Source: Thermoguttaceae bacterium (GTDB lineage Bacteria; Planctomycetota; Planctomycetia; Pirellulales; Thermoguttaceae). From it: a DNA stretch of 64,000 bases. How positions within the stretch are numbered: the stretch's first letter is position 1; each line of letters starts with the position of its first letter. The position numbers and the translations under genes are program-made. Positions 26,617-36,467 of the stretch are shown piece after piece. Below the pieces are notes generated by a model. The model saw only the letters and a list, made by a program, of their open reading frames with translations, had not been told where the DNA came from and ran no database searches. The DNA lies in NCBI GenBank assembly GCA_025060325.1, contig JANXBW010000003.1, forward strand, positions 1 through 64,000. Reading direction: 5' to 3'.

Positions 26617-27248
26617 GTCTTCCCCTGGACAACGGCCGGGCCCAGCTGGCTGGCCCACCGCAATAGAGGGACTTTCGGCGAAGCATTAAGGATTCGCTCG
26701 TGGGGCGAGTTTGGGCGGTAGGCTCGCGGGGCGGCTTGGCTGCTCGGGCGTATTTCTGGTCGCCCCAAGGCTCCTCCAAAAGTAGCTTTCGACAAGCCGC
26801 GCTGAAGTTGGCCGAGAGAATGGGCATCCCTCCAAGGATGGCTGCCTCGTAGCGGCCCCAGAGTTGACAATACCGGCCTACCCGTCTTAGGCTGAAAGTG
26901 GGGAGATTAGGGCCAAGTAAATCCGCTCTGCCGCGCGGGACATGGGCATGGAGGGGAGGCGGGCCGTCGCTCGAGTCCGGCAGATATTCTTGGGCGGAAA
27001 GCCGCCCTCCTGCCGCCCCTGAGAAGTGGATTCGGGACGCCTCCCGGGGCCACCTTCCGCGTTCCGAGGCGCGTTTAGAACAATTCCTTAGGGCGGGGAT
27101 TGTTTAAAGCGGGTGGTCGGCCCCACGAGTACTATATCGACCTTTGCAGCGGCAGGGGGAGGCGGTGGATGCCCAAGAAACGGCGGGAGCAGTGGGTGGT
27201 GCGATGGCGCCGATCCGGTTGTCCGAGCGGTCGGCAGGGGAAACCACC
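26617..27248. other. Intergenic stretch with promoter-like element
   Basis: No credible gene is seen. TTGACA at 26864-26869 followed 18 bases later by TAGGCT resembles a weak sigma-70 promoter and lies far (about 355 bases) before the lipoprotein start, so it could serve a long leader or a small RNA. Confidence 0.4.
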
Positions 27249-27695
27249 ATGACCGCGTCTTTCACTCAGCCTGTCAGTTTGCAAGCTCCGGGGGTGAGTG
27301 CGCGAAGTGGGTGGGAGACAACTCGCCTGTTCGAACTGGGGCTTTTGGTGGTGTGTGCGATAGTGGGAGGGTGTTCGGGTCGCGTCGACACGCCTCCAGT
27401 AAGCAAGGAGTTGCAGCGTGTCGAATATACCCCTCCGGACATCCCGCTTGTCCGACGAAAGCAGGTGTACCGGGAGGTCCAGAAGCTTATCCACGACTTC
27501 GAGGAAAAGACACGGCACATTCGTGAACAGTTTGTTGAGGGGAGAATTTCCGCCGAGGAGCGGGAGCAGCTTTTGAAAGAGGCTCGCGAACGATACGATT
27601 TTGATTTGAAGGCCACGCTCGGCCGGTACGGGCTTAGGTTGAAGGATCTTCCCAATATAATCGCCGAGGCTCGTGACAAAGGTTGGGATGAGTGA
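27249..27695 (+). CDS. Small predicted lipoprotein with helical C-terminus
   Basis: This 148-residue protein has a hydrophobic stretch LFELGLLVVCAIVGGC ending in a lipobox (IVGG-C42), so it should be a lipoprotein. The N-region before it is longer than usual (about 26 residues). The mature part is charged and helical (YREVQKLIHDFEEKTRHIRE then GRISAEEREQLLKEARERYD), probably a coiled coil. No known family is recognised. The ATG at 27249 is preferred because GGGGAAA precedes it; the frame is open further upstream but without a better site. Isolated gene, function unknown. Confidence 0.65.
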   Translation: MTASFTQPVSLQAPGVSARSGWETTRLFELGLLVVCAIVGGCSGRVDTPPVSKELQRVEYTPPDIPLVRRKQVYREVQKLIHDFEEKTRHIREQFVEGRISAEEREQLLKEARERYDFDLKATLGRYGLRLKDLPNIIAEARDKGWDE

Positions 27696-28363
27696 GTAAG
27701 GCCGCATTGGGAGCCTGTCTTTCTGGGCGAAAATGCGGTTATTCACTATGACGGAGGAGTAAACCAGGAAGGATTTCGTTTGGCCGTGCGGCTCGGCCCC
27801 ACAAAGGACCCGTTGGGCTGTTGATTCCGCCAACAGCAATCGAGCTCACCGACCGAAAATCGTCGTGACATCTTGTCAACGAGTCGCCTGAAAGTTAGTC
27901 AGGTTCGAGAACTTGTTTGCAAGCGCCAAGATAAAACTCACTGCTGTCAACTTGCAGCGAACGGGCTTTAGTTTGCGAAAAACACTTGTCCTCTGCCGAG
28001 GCTAACTGCCTGCCTCACTGTCGGAAAACCGTAAAAGCTTTCCGCGTCCGATTCGCCAGGGATTAGGATGCTTTTCTCTCCCGAGGGGTGGCGAAGCTAG
28101 GCAACACGGCGAGCTTCCGGTCTCTGTATGCGCCAACTCAGGAGGGGGGTAGTAGAAAGCAAGGAACAATAGGCGCATCCCCGCGACTAATTCTTTTTTA
28201 GCGCGGGCAAGCGCTTTCAGAGTTTTCTAAGAATTTAGGGGGCACCTTCGGAGAAAATGTTTGCGCGTGGGAAAGGGATTCCCCCACTGAAGACCCGATT
28301 CGATGCCCGATATCTTGGCAGAAGAACCCTACCAGTGGTATCAGCATGGCGCAATGGCGCGAA
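27696..28363. other. Intergenic stretch between convergent genes
   Basis: No gene is seen. A hairpin with CCCGCG/CGCGGG arms around an AT-rich loop lies at about 28178-28205 and could terminate transcription. Two GTCAAC sites occur (near 27877 and 27947). Confidence 0.45.
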
Positions 28364-28753
28364 TTACGTCGATTTGTCGCTAGTGTTTTCTTCGTCCACA
28401 AAGAAAAGATCGCGATCCGGCCAGGAGCCAGGCGAGTGGATGTCGAGAAGCTCGAGCGGTTCTTCGCCAGTGCAGAAAGCATGGAGCGTCCTGGGGGGCA
28501 AGCGAAGAAAAGTCCCTGGAGTGAGCGGGTACGCCTCTCCGTTGAGGATAGCTGTGCCACGTCCGGAAAGGACGTAATAAATCTCTTCTGCCTTACCGTG
28601 ATAACTCGTCCGCGTACGACTATGCGGCGCAAGTCGGACCAAATAGCAAGTTAAGGCCCCTTCTTGTTGACGATCAATGAGCGCTCGGAGTTTATAAGGC
28701 CCAAGTTCCATCCACTGGCCGTTTTCATCGGGGGGACGATAAATGATTTCCAT
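28364..28753 (-). CDS. Cupin-domain protein
   Basis: This 129-residue single-domain cupin has the two metal-binding motifs: RTSYHGKAEEIYYVLSGRGT (cupin 1, with His and Glu ligands) and LTPGTFLRLPPRTLHAF (cupin 2, with His). Such small cupins bind sugars, act as isomerases or sense ligands; none of these can be chosen here. The ATG at 28753 is preferred, with GGAGG about 15 bases upstream, because the cupin fold begins there; the frame is open up to 29083 but that extension has no domain. A small membrane-protein gene lies upstream on the same strand. Confidence 0.85.
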   Translation of the reverse strand: MEIIYRPPDENGQWMELGPYKLRALIDRQQEGALTCYLVRLAPHSRTRTSYHGKAEEIYYVLSGRGTAILNGEAYPLTPGTFLRLPPRTLHAFCTGEEPLELLDIHSPGSWPDRDLFFVDEENTSDKST

Positions 28754-28971
28754 CGAGTTGCTTGGCTGCCTCCTGGAGCGGTTGGTAGGGATTTTTCGGA
28801 GCTCGGTCGAAATGTTGTGAATTGGCAATCTTGTTGATGACAGATGGTCAGCTTTGTGAATAGCCGGCCGAATAAATCCCGGCGCCGCGGGGTCCCGAGC
28901 TTCCCCTTTAAGCGACCTCAAACGCCGCCCGAGGCTGCCCCGGTTCTGGTCCGGAAAGAGTCGCCTCCATC

Positions 28972-29172
28972 TTACCGGGTTTTTCGCAAGGCATATCCGG
29001 TTAAACACCAGATGCCAATCACAATCGCACCCAGCCAGAAGATCGCCCAATGATCTTGGAAGAAAAGCTCGGCCCGTTGCCAAGCTTCTTCAAGAATGTT
29101 CCCCACTCGGTAAACCCAATGGGCCGGATCTATTTGGCGGAGAAAGTTAGAAACGCCGGACATCATTCTCAT
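28972..29172 (-). CDS. Small membrane protein of unknown function
   Basis: This 66-residue frame carries an amphipathic N-terminus (GVSNFLRQIDPAHWVYRVGN), an acidic helix (ILEEAWQRAELFFQDH) and one clear transmembrane segment (WAIFWLGAIVIGIWCLTGYA) ending with positive RKTR, a normal topology for a single-pass inner-membrane protein. Three clustered ATGs (29172, 29166, 29163) make the start uncertain, and the ribosome-binding site is weak. It lies upstream of the cupin gene on the same strand. No family is recognised. The hydropathy pattern argues for a real gene. Confidence 0.5.
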   Translation of the reverse strand: MRMMSGVSNFLRQIDPAHWVYRVGNILEEAWQRAELFFQDHWAIFWLGAIVIGIWCLTGYALRKTR

Positions 29173-30046
29173 TTTCCGCTTACTCTTAAGGCCAAACTGC
29201 GGTGGGCCCAAAGTCCGATTATTTACGCAAATTCCGACTCACGTCTGCTCGTGAACTACAGCTCCAATTGAGTCGTGGCATTGGGTGCGACTTGCCTTGC
29301 CCCACGCGACACCGTGAGACAATCAGTCAAATGGACGGAGCCGCGGGCCCAGTTACTCTCAAATATTGCCCCCAAGGTTCACGAGCGTCTGGAAAACCCC
29401 CTCTGTGAATTGCCGGCTTTAGGTCACCGTCAGAGGACTGCGGCATCAACCTATTGCGGGCATCCTAGGCCCGACCCGTCACGTCTCTAGGCATGGGAGG
29501 GTGGCTTGTCGGGATCCCTCTTAGGCACTTTACTTCACGGCTCAATGCGAAACCTTTACCCGCTTGAAGAGGTATTCAGAGACCTATCTCGACTTTTCGG
29601 CAGCGGTTAGCCCCCACTGTGGGGGAGCCGAGGCGCTTCGCGCCCAGGCACCCTTTGGTCCGTTTTTGTGCAACCCCTACCGGTCTTGCGGTCGGCAAGC
29701 TTCCCCCTAACCCCGCGGATCTCGCTTTTTGGAATCATCACTTGAATTGAGAAGTTAATGGTCATTGCTAAACCGGAAGTAATGGCGAAAATTCCGGTTA
29801 GTAATAGCTGACCGCTTGGACGCGTTTCCGCATGGCCGCTGGTTGATCCAGGGTCCGGGGTTAGGCTAACTCTCAAACTTTATCCCCCAATTTGCGGGCC
29901 TGTTTTTCGGGGTTTATCGCGGTGATTATCCGGCTCTCTCGGATGGGCCGGTGAAGCTTTTGGCGGAGTTGTGGGGAGTCGGATCTGGGGCGGCGAGGTC
30001 GTGACGTTTCGGCGGGGTTGGCACTTTCGGAAAGGAGGGATGGCTT
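29173..30046. other. Long intergenic stretch upstream of ispF
   Basis: No convincing gene is seen over about 870 bases. A TTG-initiated minus-strand frame at 29607-29876 has a hydrophobic stretch but no good start. Several short inverted repeats occur, for example CCGGAA/TTCCGG near 29774-29802. The ispF promoter should lie at the right. Confidence 0.4.
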
Positions 30047-30544
30047 ATGGATATGCGGGTGGGTATTGGGCACGATAGCCATCGGTTGACGATTGGTTCA
30101 CATCTAAACCTGGGGGGAATTACGATCCCGCATGATCGGACCACGATCGCTCACAGTGACGGGGATGTGCTGCTTCATGCGGTAACGGACGCAATCCTTG
30201 GCGCGCTAGCCCAAGGAGATATCGGAGAGCATTTTCCCGACACTGAGCCGGCTGAGGCTGGTCGAAGTTCCCGTGAGATGCTTCTAGCGGTGTGGAAGCG
30301 GGCAACTGATCAGGGCTGGCGCCTCGTCAACTTGGATTGCACGGTGATTCTGGAACGGCCCCGGTTAGGACCGTTGAAAGCGGAAATCCGAGAACAACTA
30401 GCTGCACTTCTCGGGGCAAAACCAGAGCAAATTAGTGTGAAGGCCAAAACCGCAGAAGGGGTGGGGCCTGTGGGGCGGGAGGAGGCAGTCGAGGCACACT
30501 GCGTGGTCCTGCTTCGGAAGGGCACGGACGTATGCGATTGCTAG
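30047..30544 (+). CDS. ispF: 2-C-methyl-D-erythritol 2,4-cyclodiphosphate synthase
   Basis: This 165-residue enzyme cyclises CDP-ME 2-phosphate in the MEP pathway of isoprenoid synthesis. The N-terminal MDMRVGIGHDSHRL carries the zinc-binding Asp/His pair, HSDGDVLLHAVTDAILGALA carries the third zinc His, and GDIGEHFPDT is the family's flexible loop. The C-terminal KAKTAEGVGPVGREEAVEA is the usual nucleotide-binding motif. It is a cytoplasmic trimer in characterised species. AAAGGAGGG lies 12 bases before the ATG. It is not adjacent to ispD in this window. Confidence 0.96.
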   Translation: MDMRVGIGHDSHRLTIGSHLNLGGITIPHDRTTIAHSDGDVLLHAVTDAILGALAQGDIGEHFPDTEPAEAGRSSREMLLAVWKRATDQGWRLVNLDCTVILERPRLGPLKAEIREQLAALLGAKPEQISVKAKTAEGVGPVGREEAVEAHCVVLLRKGTDVCDC

Positions 30545-31071
30545 CACTTTTCCCGCCCTTTGGGGAGGTGGGAAGCTGTTATCGCTTGAGGAGTCGATGG
30601 GCGTAGCCACCCCCCAAAAAGGGCATGTTCATTTCGTCAGAAATGTTGACGGGCTGCAGCCTCGGGATGAAAGCCGATCGCCACCCCGGGGGGAAGTCCG
30701 CATCGCCCAATCAGATAGTCGTTACCTTGTTTGAAACATGCCCGTGGTGCAAGGTCGGGGATCCCGCGTTCCGTTAACCGTTTGGGCTTTTATCGTTCGG
30801 CCGGCCGTCGATAAAATGTCCTCAAAGTAAATTGCAGAATGGACTTTTTTTCAATCTCCAGAGGGGATTCTCCGTCGTCGAAAGCGGGAAATCCCTTACC
30901 GAAGTTGTCTGGCATGATTGCGGTACCGGCCACCGAAATGAGTCATTACTTTATCCAATAAGTGAACTTTCCGGGCCGAGGTGAGGTTGCGCCGCCCAGG
31001 GGGCAAGTAGCAGTCAGGGATTTCCTCGGGCCATAGGGTTCGATCGGTATTAGGAAGGGTGATAGGCGAGG
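30545..31071. other. Intergenic stretch upstream of cysS
   Basis: No gene is seen. A run of seven T at about 30844-30850 follows AT-rich DNA and could belong to a terminator. Short complementary GGGATT/AATCCC segments occur near 30863-30893. A GTTGAC site lies near 30644. No T-box-like motif was recognised. Confidence 0.4.
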
Positions 31072-32616
31072 ATGATCCGCGTTTATAACTCCCTCACACG
31101 GACCAAGGAGGTCTTCGAACCTGTTCGCCCGGGCCAAGTAGGAATATATCTCTGTGGCCCAACGGTTTACCGGCCAAGTCACATTGGTCACATGGTCGGG
31201 CCGGTTATTTTCGACTGCATTAAGCGGTATTTGAGTTATTGCGGTTACAAGGTGACTTTGGTCATCAACATTACGGACATCGATGATAAGCTCATCGACG
31301 AAGCCAATAGGCGGGGGATTACCGTTCCAGCTTTGGCCGAGGAAATGATCGACGACTACATGGCTAATCTTCAAGCCCTTGGTATCGACACAGTCGATCA
31401 TTTCCCCCGGGCAACCGAGCACATTGCAGACATTATCGAGTTCACTGCTGATCTTTTGGCCAAGGGCTATGCTTATGTTTCCGACGGCGACGTGTATTTC
31501 GATGTCGGCAAGAAGGCGGACTATGGAAAGCTAAGTGGTCGAAGTTTGACCTCAATGCGCGGCGAAGGGGGTGAGTGGGCGGAGCGGAAGCGCTCGCCGG
31601 TAGATTTCGCCCTTTGGAAGAGCGCCAAGCCAGGCGAACCCAGTTGGCCAAGTCCCTGGGGCCCGGGGCGCCCGGGGTGGCACATTGAATGTTCGGTGAT
31701 GAGTTCCAAGCTCCTCGGCGAGACGTTCGACATCCATGGCGGGGGACTGGACCTCATCTTCCCCCATCATGAAAACGAAATTGCTCAAAGCGAGGCCAGA
31801 TTTGGCAAGCCCATGGTTAAATACTGGCTGCACAATGGGCTGATGCAAGCAGCCGACGAGGTGGGGAAAGTCGGGGGCCGCACGACCCGGCCGGTGGAAG
31901 GGGACCTTGCCTCGCAGGAAGCCGGGAAGATTAGCAAGTCTCGTGGGGCAAGTCCGTTCCGCGAATTGCTTCAGGATTATGACCCGGAGACCATCCGCTT
32001 CTTCATTATCTCGACGCACTACCGCCGGCCGATCGAGTTTAGCGAGGCTCGGCTGCGCGAAATCGCGACTGCGCTTGACCACTTTTATCGTTTCTTCCAG
32101 CGGTATCAACGATTAACTGGCGAGGATTTCTACCGGCTTGAGTTTGCGCGAACGCGGATGGCCGGTGAGTTCCAGGGCGATGGCAGCACTTTCCTAAAAG
32201 AAGTGGCTGAGCACCGGCAGCGCTTCCTCGAGGCCATGGATGATGACTTTAATACGGGCGCAGCTACGGGGGTTTTGTTTGAGCTTTTGCGCCGGCTCAA
32301 TCGCTTTTGCGATGAGGAGAATTTGGAACAGCGGGCATGCCGGGATGCTGGGCGACTTGGTCAACTGCGCCGGGGAACTCAGGTGCTCCGGGAGCTGGGG
32401 GCGGTGCTGGGTCTTTTCCGCCACCCACCGCGAGAGACCAAAGCTGTGGGCGATGATCTGGTTCGGGAGCTAATCGAGCTACTGGTGGAATTACGGGCAG
32501 AAGCGCGCCGGGCGAAGAATTTTGCCACCGCTGACCGAATCCGGGAAAGGTTGGCCGCTTTAGGCATTCGTCTGGAAGATCGGCCGACGGGCACTGAGTG
32601 GACAATTCAGCGGTAG
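31072..32616 (+). CDS. cysS: Cysteinyl-tRNA synthetase
   Basis: This 514-residue class I aminoacyl-tRNA synthetase charges tRNA-Cys. It shows YLCGPTVYRPSHIGHMVG (zinc Cys and HIGH motif), the zinc-site segments WHIECSVMSSKLLG and DLIFPHHENEIAQSEA, and the KMSKS-type loop GKISKSRG. An extra segment of roughly 20 residues (AADEVGKVGGRTTRPVEGDL) stands between the conserved YWLHNG and the KMSKS loop, where most bacterial enzymes have only a few residues. The C-terminal helical domain is normal. AGGAAGGGTGATAGGCGAGG precedes the ATG, giving a good ribosome-binding site. ruvC follows 87 bases later. Confidence 0.96.
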   Translation: MIRVYNSLTRTKEVFEPVRPGQVGIYLCGPTVYRPSHIGHMVGPVIFDCIKRYLSYCGYKVTLVINITDIDDKLIDEANRRGITVPALAEEMIDDYMANLQALGIDTVDHFPRATEHIADIIEFTADLLAKGYAYVSDGDVYFDVGKKADYGKLSGRSLTSMRGEGGEWAERKRSPVDFALWKSAKPGEPSWPSPWGPGRPGWHIECSVMSSKLLGETFDIHGGGLDLIFPHHENEIAQSEARFGKPMVKYWLHNGLMQAADEVGKVGGRTTRPVEGDLASQEAGKISKSRGASPFRELLQDYDPETIRFFIISTHYRRPIEFSEARLREIATALDHFYRFFQRYQRLTGEDFYRLEFARTRMAGEFQGDGSTFLKEVAEHRQRFLEAMDDDFNTGAATGVLFELLRRLNRFCDEENLEQRACRDAGRLGQLRRGTQVLRELGAVLGLFRHPPRETKAVGDDLVRELIELLVELRAEARRAKNFATADRIRERLAALGIRLEDRPTGTEWTIQR

Positions 32617-32703
32617 GGAAGAAATCAGCTCTTCGGTGCCTGTTGTTTTAAGTACGCGTGGCGCCCCTTTTAGCCTCCCAATCTTGTCCACAAAGGGTGC
32701 CTG

Positions 32704-33264
32704 ATGGATCCAGATGCAAACGTTGTGAGAATCTTAGGCCTTGACCCGGGATTGCGGGTCACTGGCTATGCCGTCATCGAGGGCCGAACTTCTGGCATCA
32801 CCCTGTGTGAGGCGGGGGTAATTCGGCTGGCGAGCAAGGCCCGGTTGGAAAATCGGCTCAAGGAGCTTTTCGATAGTCTTTGCGAACTTATCAACAATTG
32901 GCAGCCCTCAGTTGCGGCACTGGAGGAGCTATTTGCCCATGCCCTTCATCCGCGGACGGCAGTGCTGATGGGGCACGCCCGTGGGGTGATTTGCTTGGCA
33001 TGCGCCCAGGCCAACTTGCCTATTGCCCATTATTCGGCCACGCAGGTTAAAAAGATGTTGACGGCAAGTGGCCGAGCCCCAAAGGCCCAAATCCAACGGG
33101 TGATCGCTCGAGAGCTAGGATTAGATGGAATAGTTGAGCCACCTGATGTGGCTGACGCCATCGCCTTGGCTCTGTGCCATTACCATACGTGGCGCCGTCA
33201 GGGACTAATGGGACCGCTCCTCGGGAGGCATAAACGCTTGCAAAGTCTGAGTAATCGAGCATAA
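32704..33264 (+). CDS. ruvC: Holliday junction resolvase RuvC
   Basis: This 186-residue endonuclease resolves Holliday junctions in recombination and repair, working with RuvAB. The RNase H-like catalytic acids are visible: D14 in ILGLDPGLRVTGYAVIE, E74 in SVAALEELFAH, and D148/D151 in PPDVADAIALA. The HARGVICLACAQANLPI and YSATQVKKMLTASGRAPKAQ segments are also typical. The length is about 10 residues longer at the C-terminus than usual. AAAGGGTG precedes the ATG. ruvA and ruvB are not in the window. It lies after cysS and may share its transcript. Confidence 0.95.
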   Translation: MDPDANVVRILGLDPGLRVTGYAVIEGRTSGITLCEAGVIRLASKARLENRLKELFDSLCELINNWQPSVAALEELFAHALHPRTAVLMGHARGVICLACAQANLPIAHYSATQVKKMLTASGRAPKAQIQRVIARELGLDGIVEPPDVADAIALALCHYHTWRRQGLMGPLLGRHKRLQSLSNRA

Positions 33265-33523
33265 TGTCTTTCCCCTAGCTCCAGCTTTTCTGAAGCATGG
33301 TAATGCAGGTGTCTTTAAGGAGCGTTTACGGCCCGCGAGGGATTGGTGCTCAGCTAAAAAGACAACATAAGTCGACTTTATTAGCCGTATCGTTGTGGCA
33401 CGGACGAGGCAGTCAAGTCTTGGCTGCTTTTATTTTTTGATTTTCGTTGGGGCCGGTTGTCGGGCAAAAGAAAACCACAGGTACTTTCTTTTTGTCGACG
33501 TTACAAAGGGCGATTGAGCAACA
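33265..33523. other. Gap upstream of the SLC13 permease
   Basis: No gene is seen. It contains several T-rich runs (near 33428-33440 and 33484-33492) that could mark a terminator for ruvC and the AT-rich promoter of the permease gene. Confidence 0.4.
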
Positions 33524-35359
33524 ATGTTCGGTGGTTGGGACCTTGCGGCCATCGTGTCGGTTGTTGTGCTGGTGGGGATTTTCGCAGCGATCCAGTGGCG
33601 AGGCGACCTACCGCTTGACGTGCTGTTTTTAGGGGGACTACTCATCGTTCTTTTAGTGGGGGCAATTACACCCCGCCAGGCACTTGAGGGGTTTGCCAAC
33701 TCGGGACTTGTCACGGTGGCGGCACTTCTGGTGGTGGCTGCCGGACTTAAGTCAACGGGTGTGATCGACTGGGTGGCTTACAATTTGATCGGCCGGCTGC
33801 ACACGCCGTTCGAAGTACTTCTGGTCTTGGCGCCTGCGATCCTCCTCCTTTCTGCCTTTTTTAACAACACGCCAATTGTTGCGATCATGGTGCCGCTCCT
33901 TTTGACGTGGTGCCGGCAACATGGTGCCTCTCCTTCCAAGGTGCTTATGCCTATCAGTTTTATTACCATTTTAGGAGGCATTTGTACACTTGTCGGGACA
34001 AGCACTAACTTGATCGTGCAGGGGCTGCTTATCGACAGTGGTTTGCCACCACTTCATCTTTTCGAATTGGCGTATGCCGGGGTGCCCATCGCCATTGTGG
34101 GCACGATTTACATTCTGTTGATCGGCTATCGAATGCTGCCGGAGCGGCCGGACCTTGTGGAGAAATTGGACCAAGAGGCGCGAGAGTACCTCGTGGAGCT
34201 CATTGTCCAGCCGCACTGCCACCTTGTGGGCAAGACTGTGGAGCAAGCGGGGCTTCGGCACTTGCGGGGGCTGTTCCTTGTAGAGATCGACCGGGGCGAT
34301 CAGGTGATCTCGCCGGCCACTCCAGACGATGTCATCATGGCCGGTGACCGGCTTGTCTTCACTGGAGTAGTGACCACGATTGTGGACTTAGTGAAGATCC
34401 CGGGGTTAGTTCCCGCTGCCGAGTTGAAGTATCGCTTGCAGGAAAAGGGCCAGCGATTTCGGCACCTCTGTGAAGCAGTGGTCTCCCATTCCTGTCCTCT
34501 GGTGGGCCAAACCATTCGGGAGGGTAACTTCCGTCGACATTACAACGCGGTGGTGATAGCCGTTCACCGAAACGGCGAGCGTCTTCCCACCAAGATCGGC
34601 GACATTCGTTTACAGCCGGGGGATACGCTGCTGCTGCAAACCCGGCCAAACTTTGTCTCCCAATTTCGACATAGCCGCGACTTTTATTTGGTTTCCAGCG
34701 TGGAGGGTTTCGAGCCGCCACGCCATGAGCAAGCTTGGATTGCGGGCCTCATCTTTTTGGGCTATGTGGCTTGGTTAATCCTCGGAAGTTTGCCGATGGC
34801 AAAGTCGCTGGCTGGGGTTTTGGGGGAGCCGGCGGTGGGGGCTCTTGCCGCTGCCATCTTGATGGTCGTTCTGCGGTGCCTTTCCACGCTCCAAGCCCGC
34901 CAGGCACTGGATTGGCAGTTGCTGCTTACTATCGGGGCGGCGATTGGGCTTGCTCGGGCACTGGAGCAAAGTGGAGCGGCGGCACAGATCGCCAGATGGT
35001 TGGTCGGATTATGCCTCTCCCAACCTATGATTCTGCTTGGCGCAGTCTACCTTTTTGCGAGTATCTTAACCGAATTTGTGACCAATAATGCAGTGGCTGT
35101 TACCCTCTTTCCGATTGTGGTGGCCGCTGCCAAACAAATCGGGGTCGATCCCCGACCGTTTATCATCGCAATCACGATCGGGGCTTCCCTGAGCTTCCTT
35201 TCCCCAATCGGATACGCGACCAATCTGATGGTAATGGGGCCGGGGGGTTATACCCCGCGGGACTATCTACGCATAGGAATCCCCATGAACTTGATCACCT
35301 TTGTTATGGGCATGATAGCCATTTCGATTTTCTGGCCCTTCCGACCTGCCGGGGGGTAG
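33524..35359 (+). CDS. SLC13-family permease with two TrkA-C domains
   Basis: This 611-residue inner-membrane transporter belongs to the DASS/SLC13 family. The sodium/substrate-binding hairpin motifs are visible as FNNTPIVAIMVPLL, GTSTNLIVQGLLIDSG and, in the second half, VTNNAVAVTLFPIVV and SPIGYATNLMVMGPGGY. Between the halves (about residues 215-400) are two RCK_C/TrkA-C domains, ELIVQPHCHLVGKTVEQAGL and SHSCPLVGQTIREGNFRRHY, which usually bind a small ligand and gate transport. Family members carry dicarboxylates, sulfate or other anions; the substrate cannot be told here. AAAGGG precedes the ATG. It stands alone between two gaps. Confidence 0.92.
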   Translation: MFGGWDLAAIVSVVVLVGIFAAIQWRGDLPLDVLFLGGLLIVLLVGAITPRQALEGFANSGLVTVAALLVVAAGLKSTGVIDWVAYNLIGRLHTPFEVLLVLAPAILLLSAFFNNTPIVAIMVPLLLTWCRQHGASPSKVLMPISFITILGGICTLVGTSTNLIVQGLLIDSGLPPLHLFELAYAGVPIAIVGTIYILLIGYRMLPERPDLVEKLDQEAREYLVELIVQPHCHLVGKTVEQAGLRHLRGLFLVEIDRGDQVISPATPDDVIMAGDRLVFTGVVTTIVDLVKIPGLVPAAELKYRLQEKGQRFRHLCEAVVSHSCPLVGQTIREGNFRRHYNAVVIAVHRNGERLPTKIGDIRLQPGDTLLLQTRPNFVSQFRHSRDFYLVSSVEGFEPPRHEQAWIAGLIFLGYVAWLILGSLPMAKSLAGVLGEPAVGALAAAILMVVLRCLSTLQARQALDWQLLLTIGAAIGLARALEQSGAAAQIARWLVGLCLSQPMILLGAVYLFASILTEFVTNNAVAVTLFPIVVAAAKQIGVDPRPFIIAITIGASLSFLSPIGYATNLMVMGPGGYTPRDYLRIGIPMNLITFVMGMIAISIFWPFRPAGG

Positions 35360-35906
35360 CAAGTGCATATTTCGGAGCGAAACGCGGCGTGTAATGGTGG
35401 GACGGCATTCGCCGGGATATTGCACTTCCTTCACACCATTTGATGGGGTGGACATCTTTTCGGCGGGGCGGCCCGGTATGGGCGACGAGTGTGCCGAGAA
35501 AAAGGGATTTCTTTTGTTTTCGGCGCAGGCTTCGTTCTGGGGCTGCCGGACGTGAAGTGGTTGTAATTTTTCATGGGGGCTTCAAACTTCTGCCTAAGTA
35601 GGTGACCGGGTTACTCCTCGCAAACTGGAGTTGTCGGTTGAGCCCATGGGCGGGGTAGTCACCGCTTTGACAGAGCGTCGGTGACGAAGACCGCAAGGTG
35701 AAAAGGGGCAAACTGATCTTGTCCGGTCGGCTAATCAGCAAAGATAATCCCCACCAAAGAAGGATCGGTTGTTTCGGGGGGGCAAAGTTTGCTCTTCTGA
35801 GCCATGTCCTTTTCGAAGAAGTGCCCTCTTCTGCTACTGGGGCAAGATCGTCGCCAAAGAACCATGCAGCATCCCGAACCGCTGAAACTCACGGAGGAGA
35901 GGCAAG
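35360..35906. other. Intergenic stretch with inverted repeat after the permease
   Basis: An inverted repeat AAGTGCATAT/ATATTGCACTT (35361-35370 and 35418-35428, one bulge) follows the permease stop and may be a 3' hairpin; there is no T-run. The rest shows no gene. A plus frame at 35698 overlaps the next gene and looks spurious. Confidence 0.45.
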
Positions 35907-36467
35907 ATGGCGTGTCGTTTATCGCGTCAGTTGCTCGGAGGCGTCATCGTGCTCGTGTTGACAGCGGGGGCAGGATGGGCCTTAGAGCCCGGTAGGGAGC
36001 TGGCCGCTAACCCCCCAGTCCAAGATGTGGTGCTTCAGCCTCAGATCGGGCAGAAGACCAATGTCCTTTTAGGGACCGTCGTTGACGCCAAGGGCCAGCC
36101 CTGCACGGACCAGGAGGTGAAGCTCCTTCGGGATGAGAAAGTCCTGGCTACGGTTCGCAGCGATAAAGACGGCTATTTTGCCTTTACTAACGTGCCGGCC
36201 GGCCTCTACCGAGTCGTGACTAGCGAAGCGCAAACAGTGTGCCGGGCTTGGCTGCCCACGACAGCCCCGCCGGGAGCCTTGCCGGGGGTAGTGGCGGTCC
36301 AAGGGGATGACGTGGTCCGAGGGCAAATCTTGCCTGGTGCCCGGGGCCGGCTCTGGCGGATCCTCCGCAATCCTTGGGTGATAGGCGGGATCGTCGCTGC
36401 CGCAGTGGCTATCCCGGTAGCTATCGCCGTAGCCGACGATGACGAGGAAGCACCGGCAAGCCCGTAG
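35907..36467 (+). CDS. Exported carboxypeptidase regulatory-like protein
   Basis: This 186-residue protein begins with a signal peptide (MACRLSRQLLGGVIVLVLTA, cleavage near GWA-LEPG). Residues 55-130 form a CarboxypepD_reg-like beta sandwich: LLGTVVDAKGQPCTDQEVKL then SDKDGYFAFTNVPAGLYRVV. The C-terminus has a Gly/Ala/Val transmembrane segment (VIGGIVAAAVAIPVAIAVA) and an acidic tail, DDDEEAPASP. Proteins of this shape are common in planctomycetes; function unknown. ACGGAGGAGAGG gives an excellent ribosome-binding site. It precedes the polysaccharide-export block by 363 bases. Confidence 0.8.
   Translation: MACRLSRQLLGGVIVLVLTAGAGWALEPGRELAANPPVQDVVLQPQIGQKTNVLLGTVVDAKGQPCTDQEVKLLRDEKVLATVRSDKDGYFAFTNVPAGLYRVVTSEAQTVCRAWLPTTAPPGALPGVVAVQGDDVVRGQILPGARGRLWRILRNPWVIGGIVAAAVAIPVAIAVADDDEEAPASP

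Noticed and set aside
29607-29876. 89-codon minus frame with a hydrophobic stretch
   Set aside because: TTG start with poor context, no family, and a Pro/Arg-rich C-terminal half.
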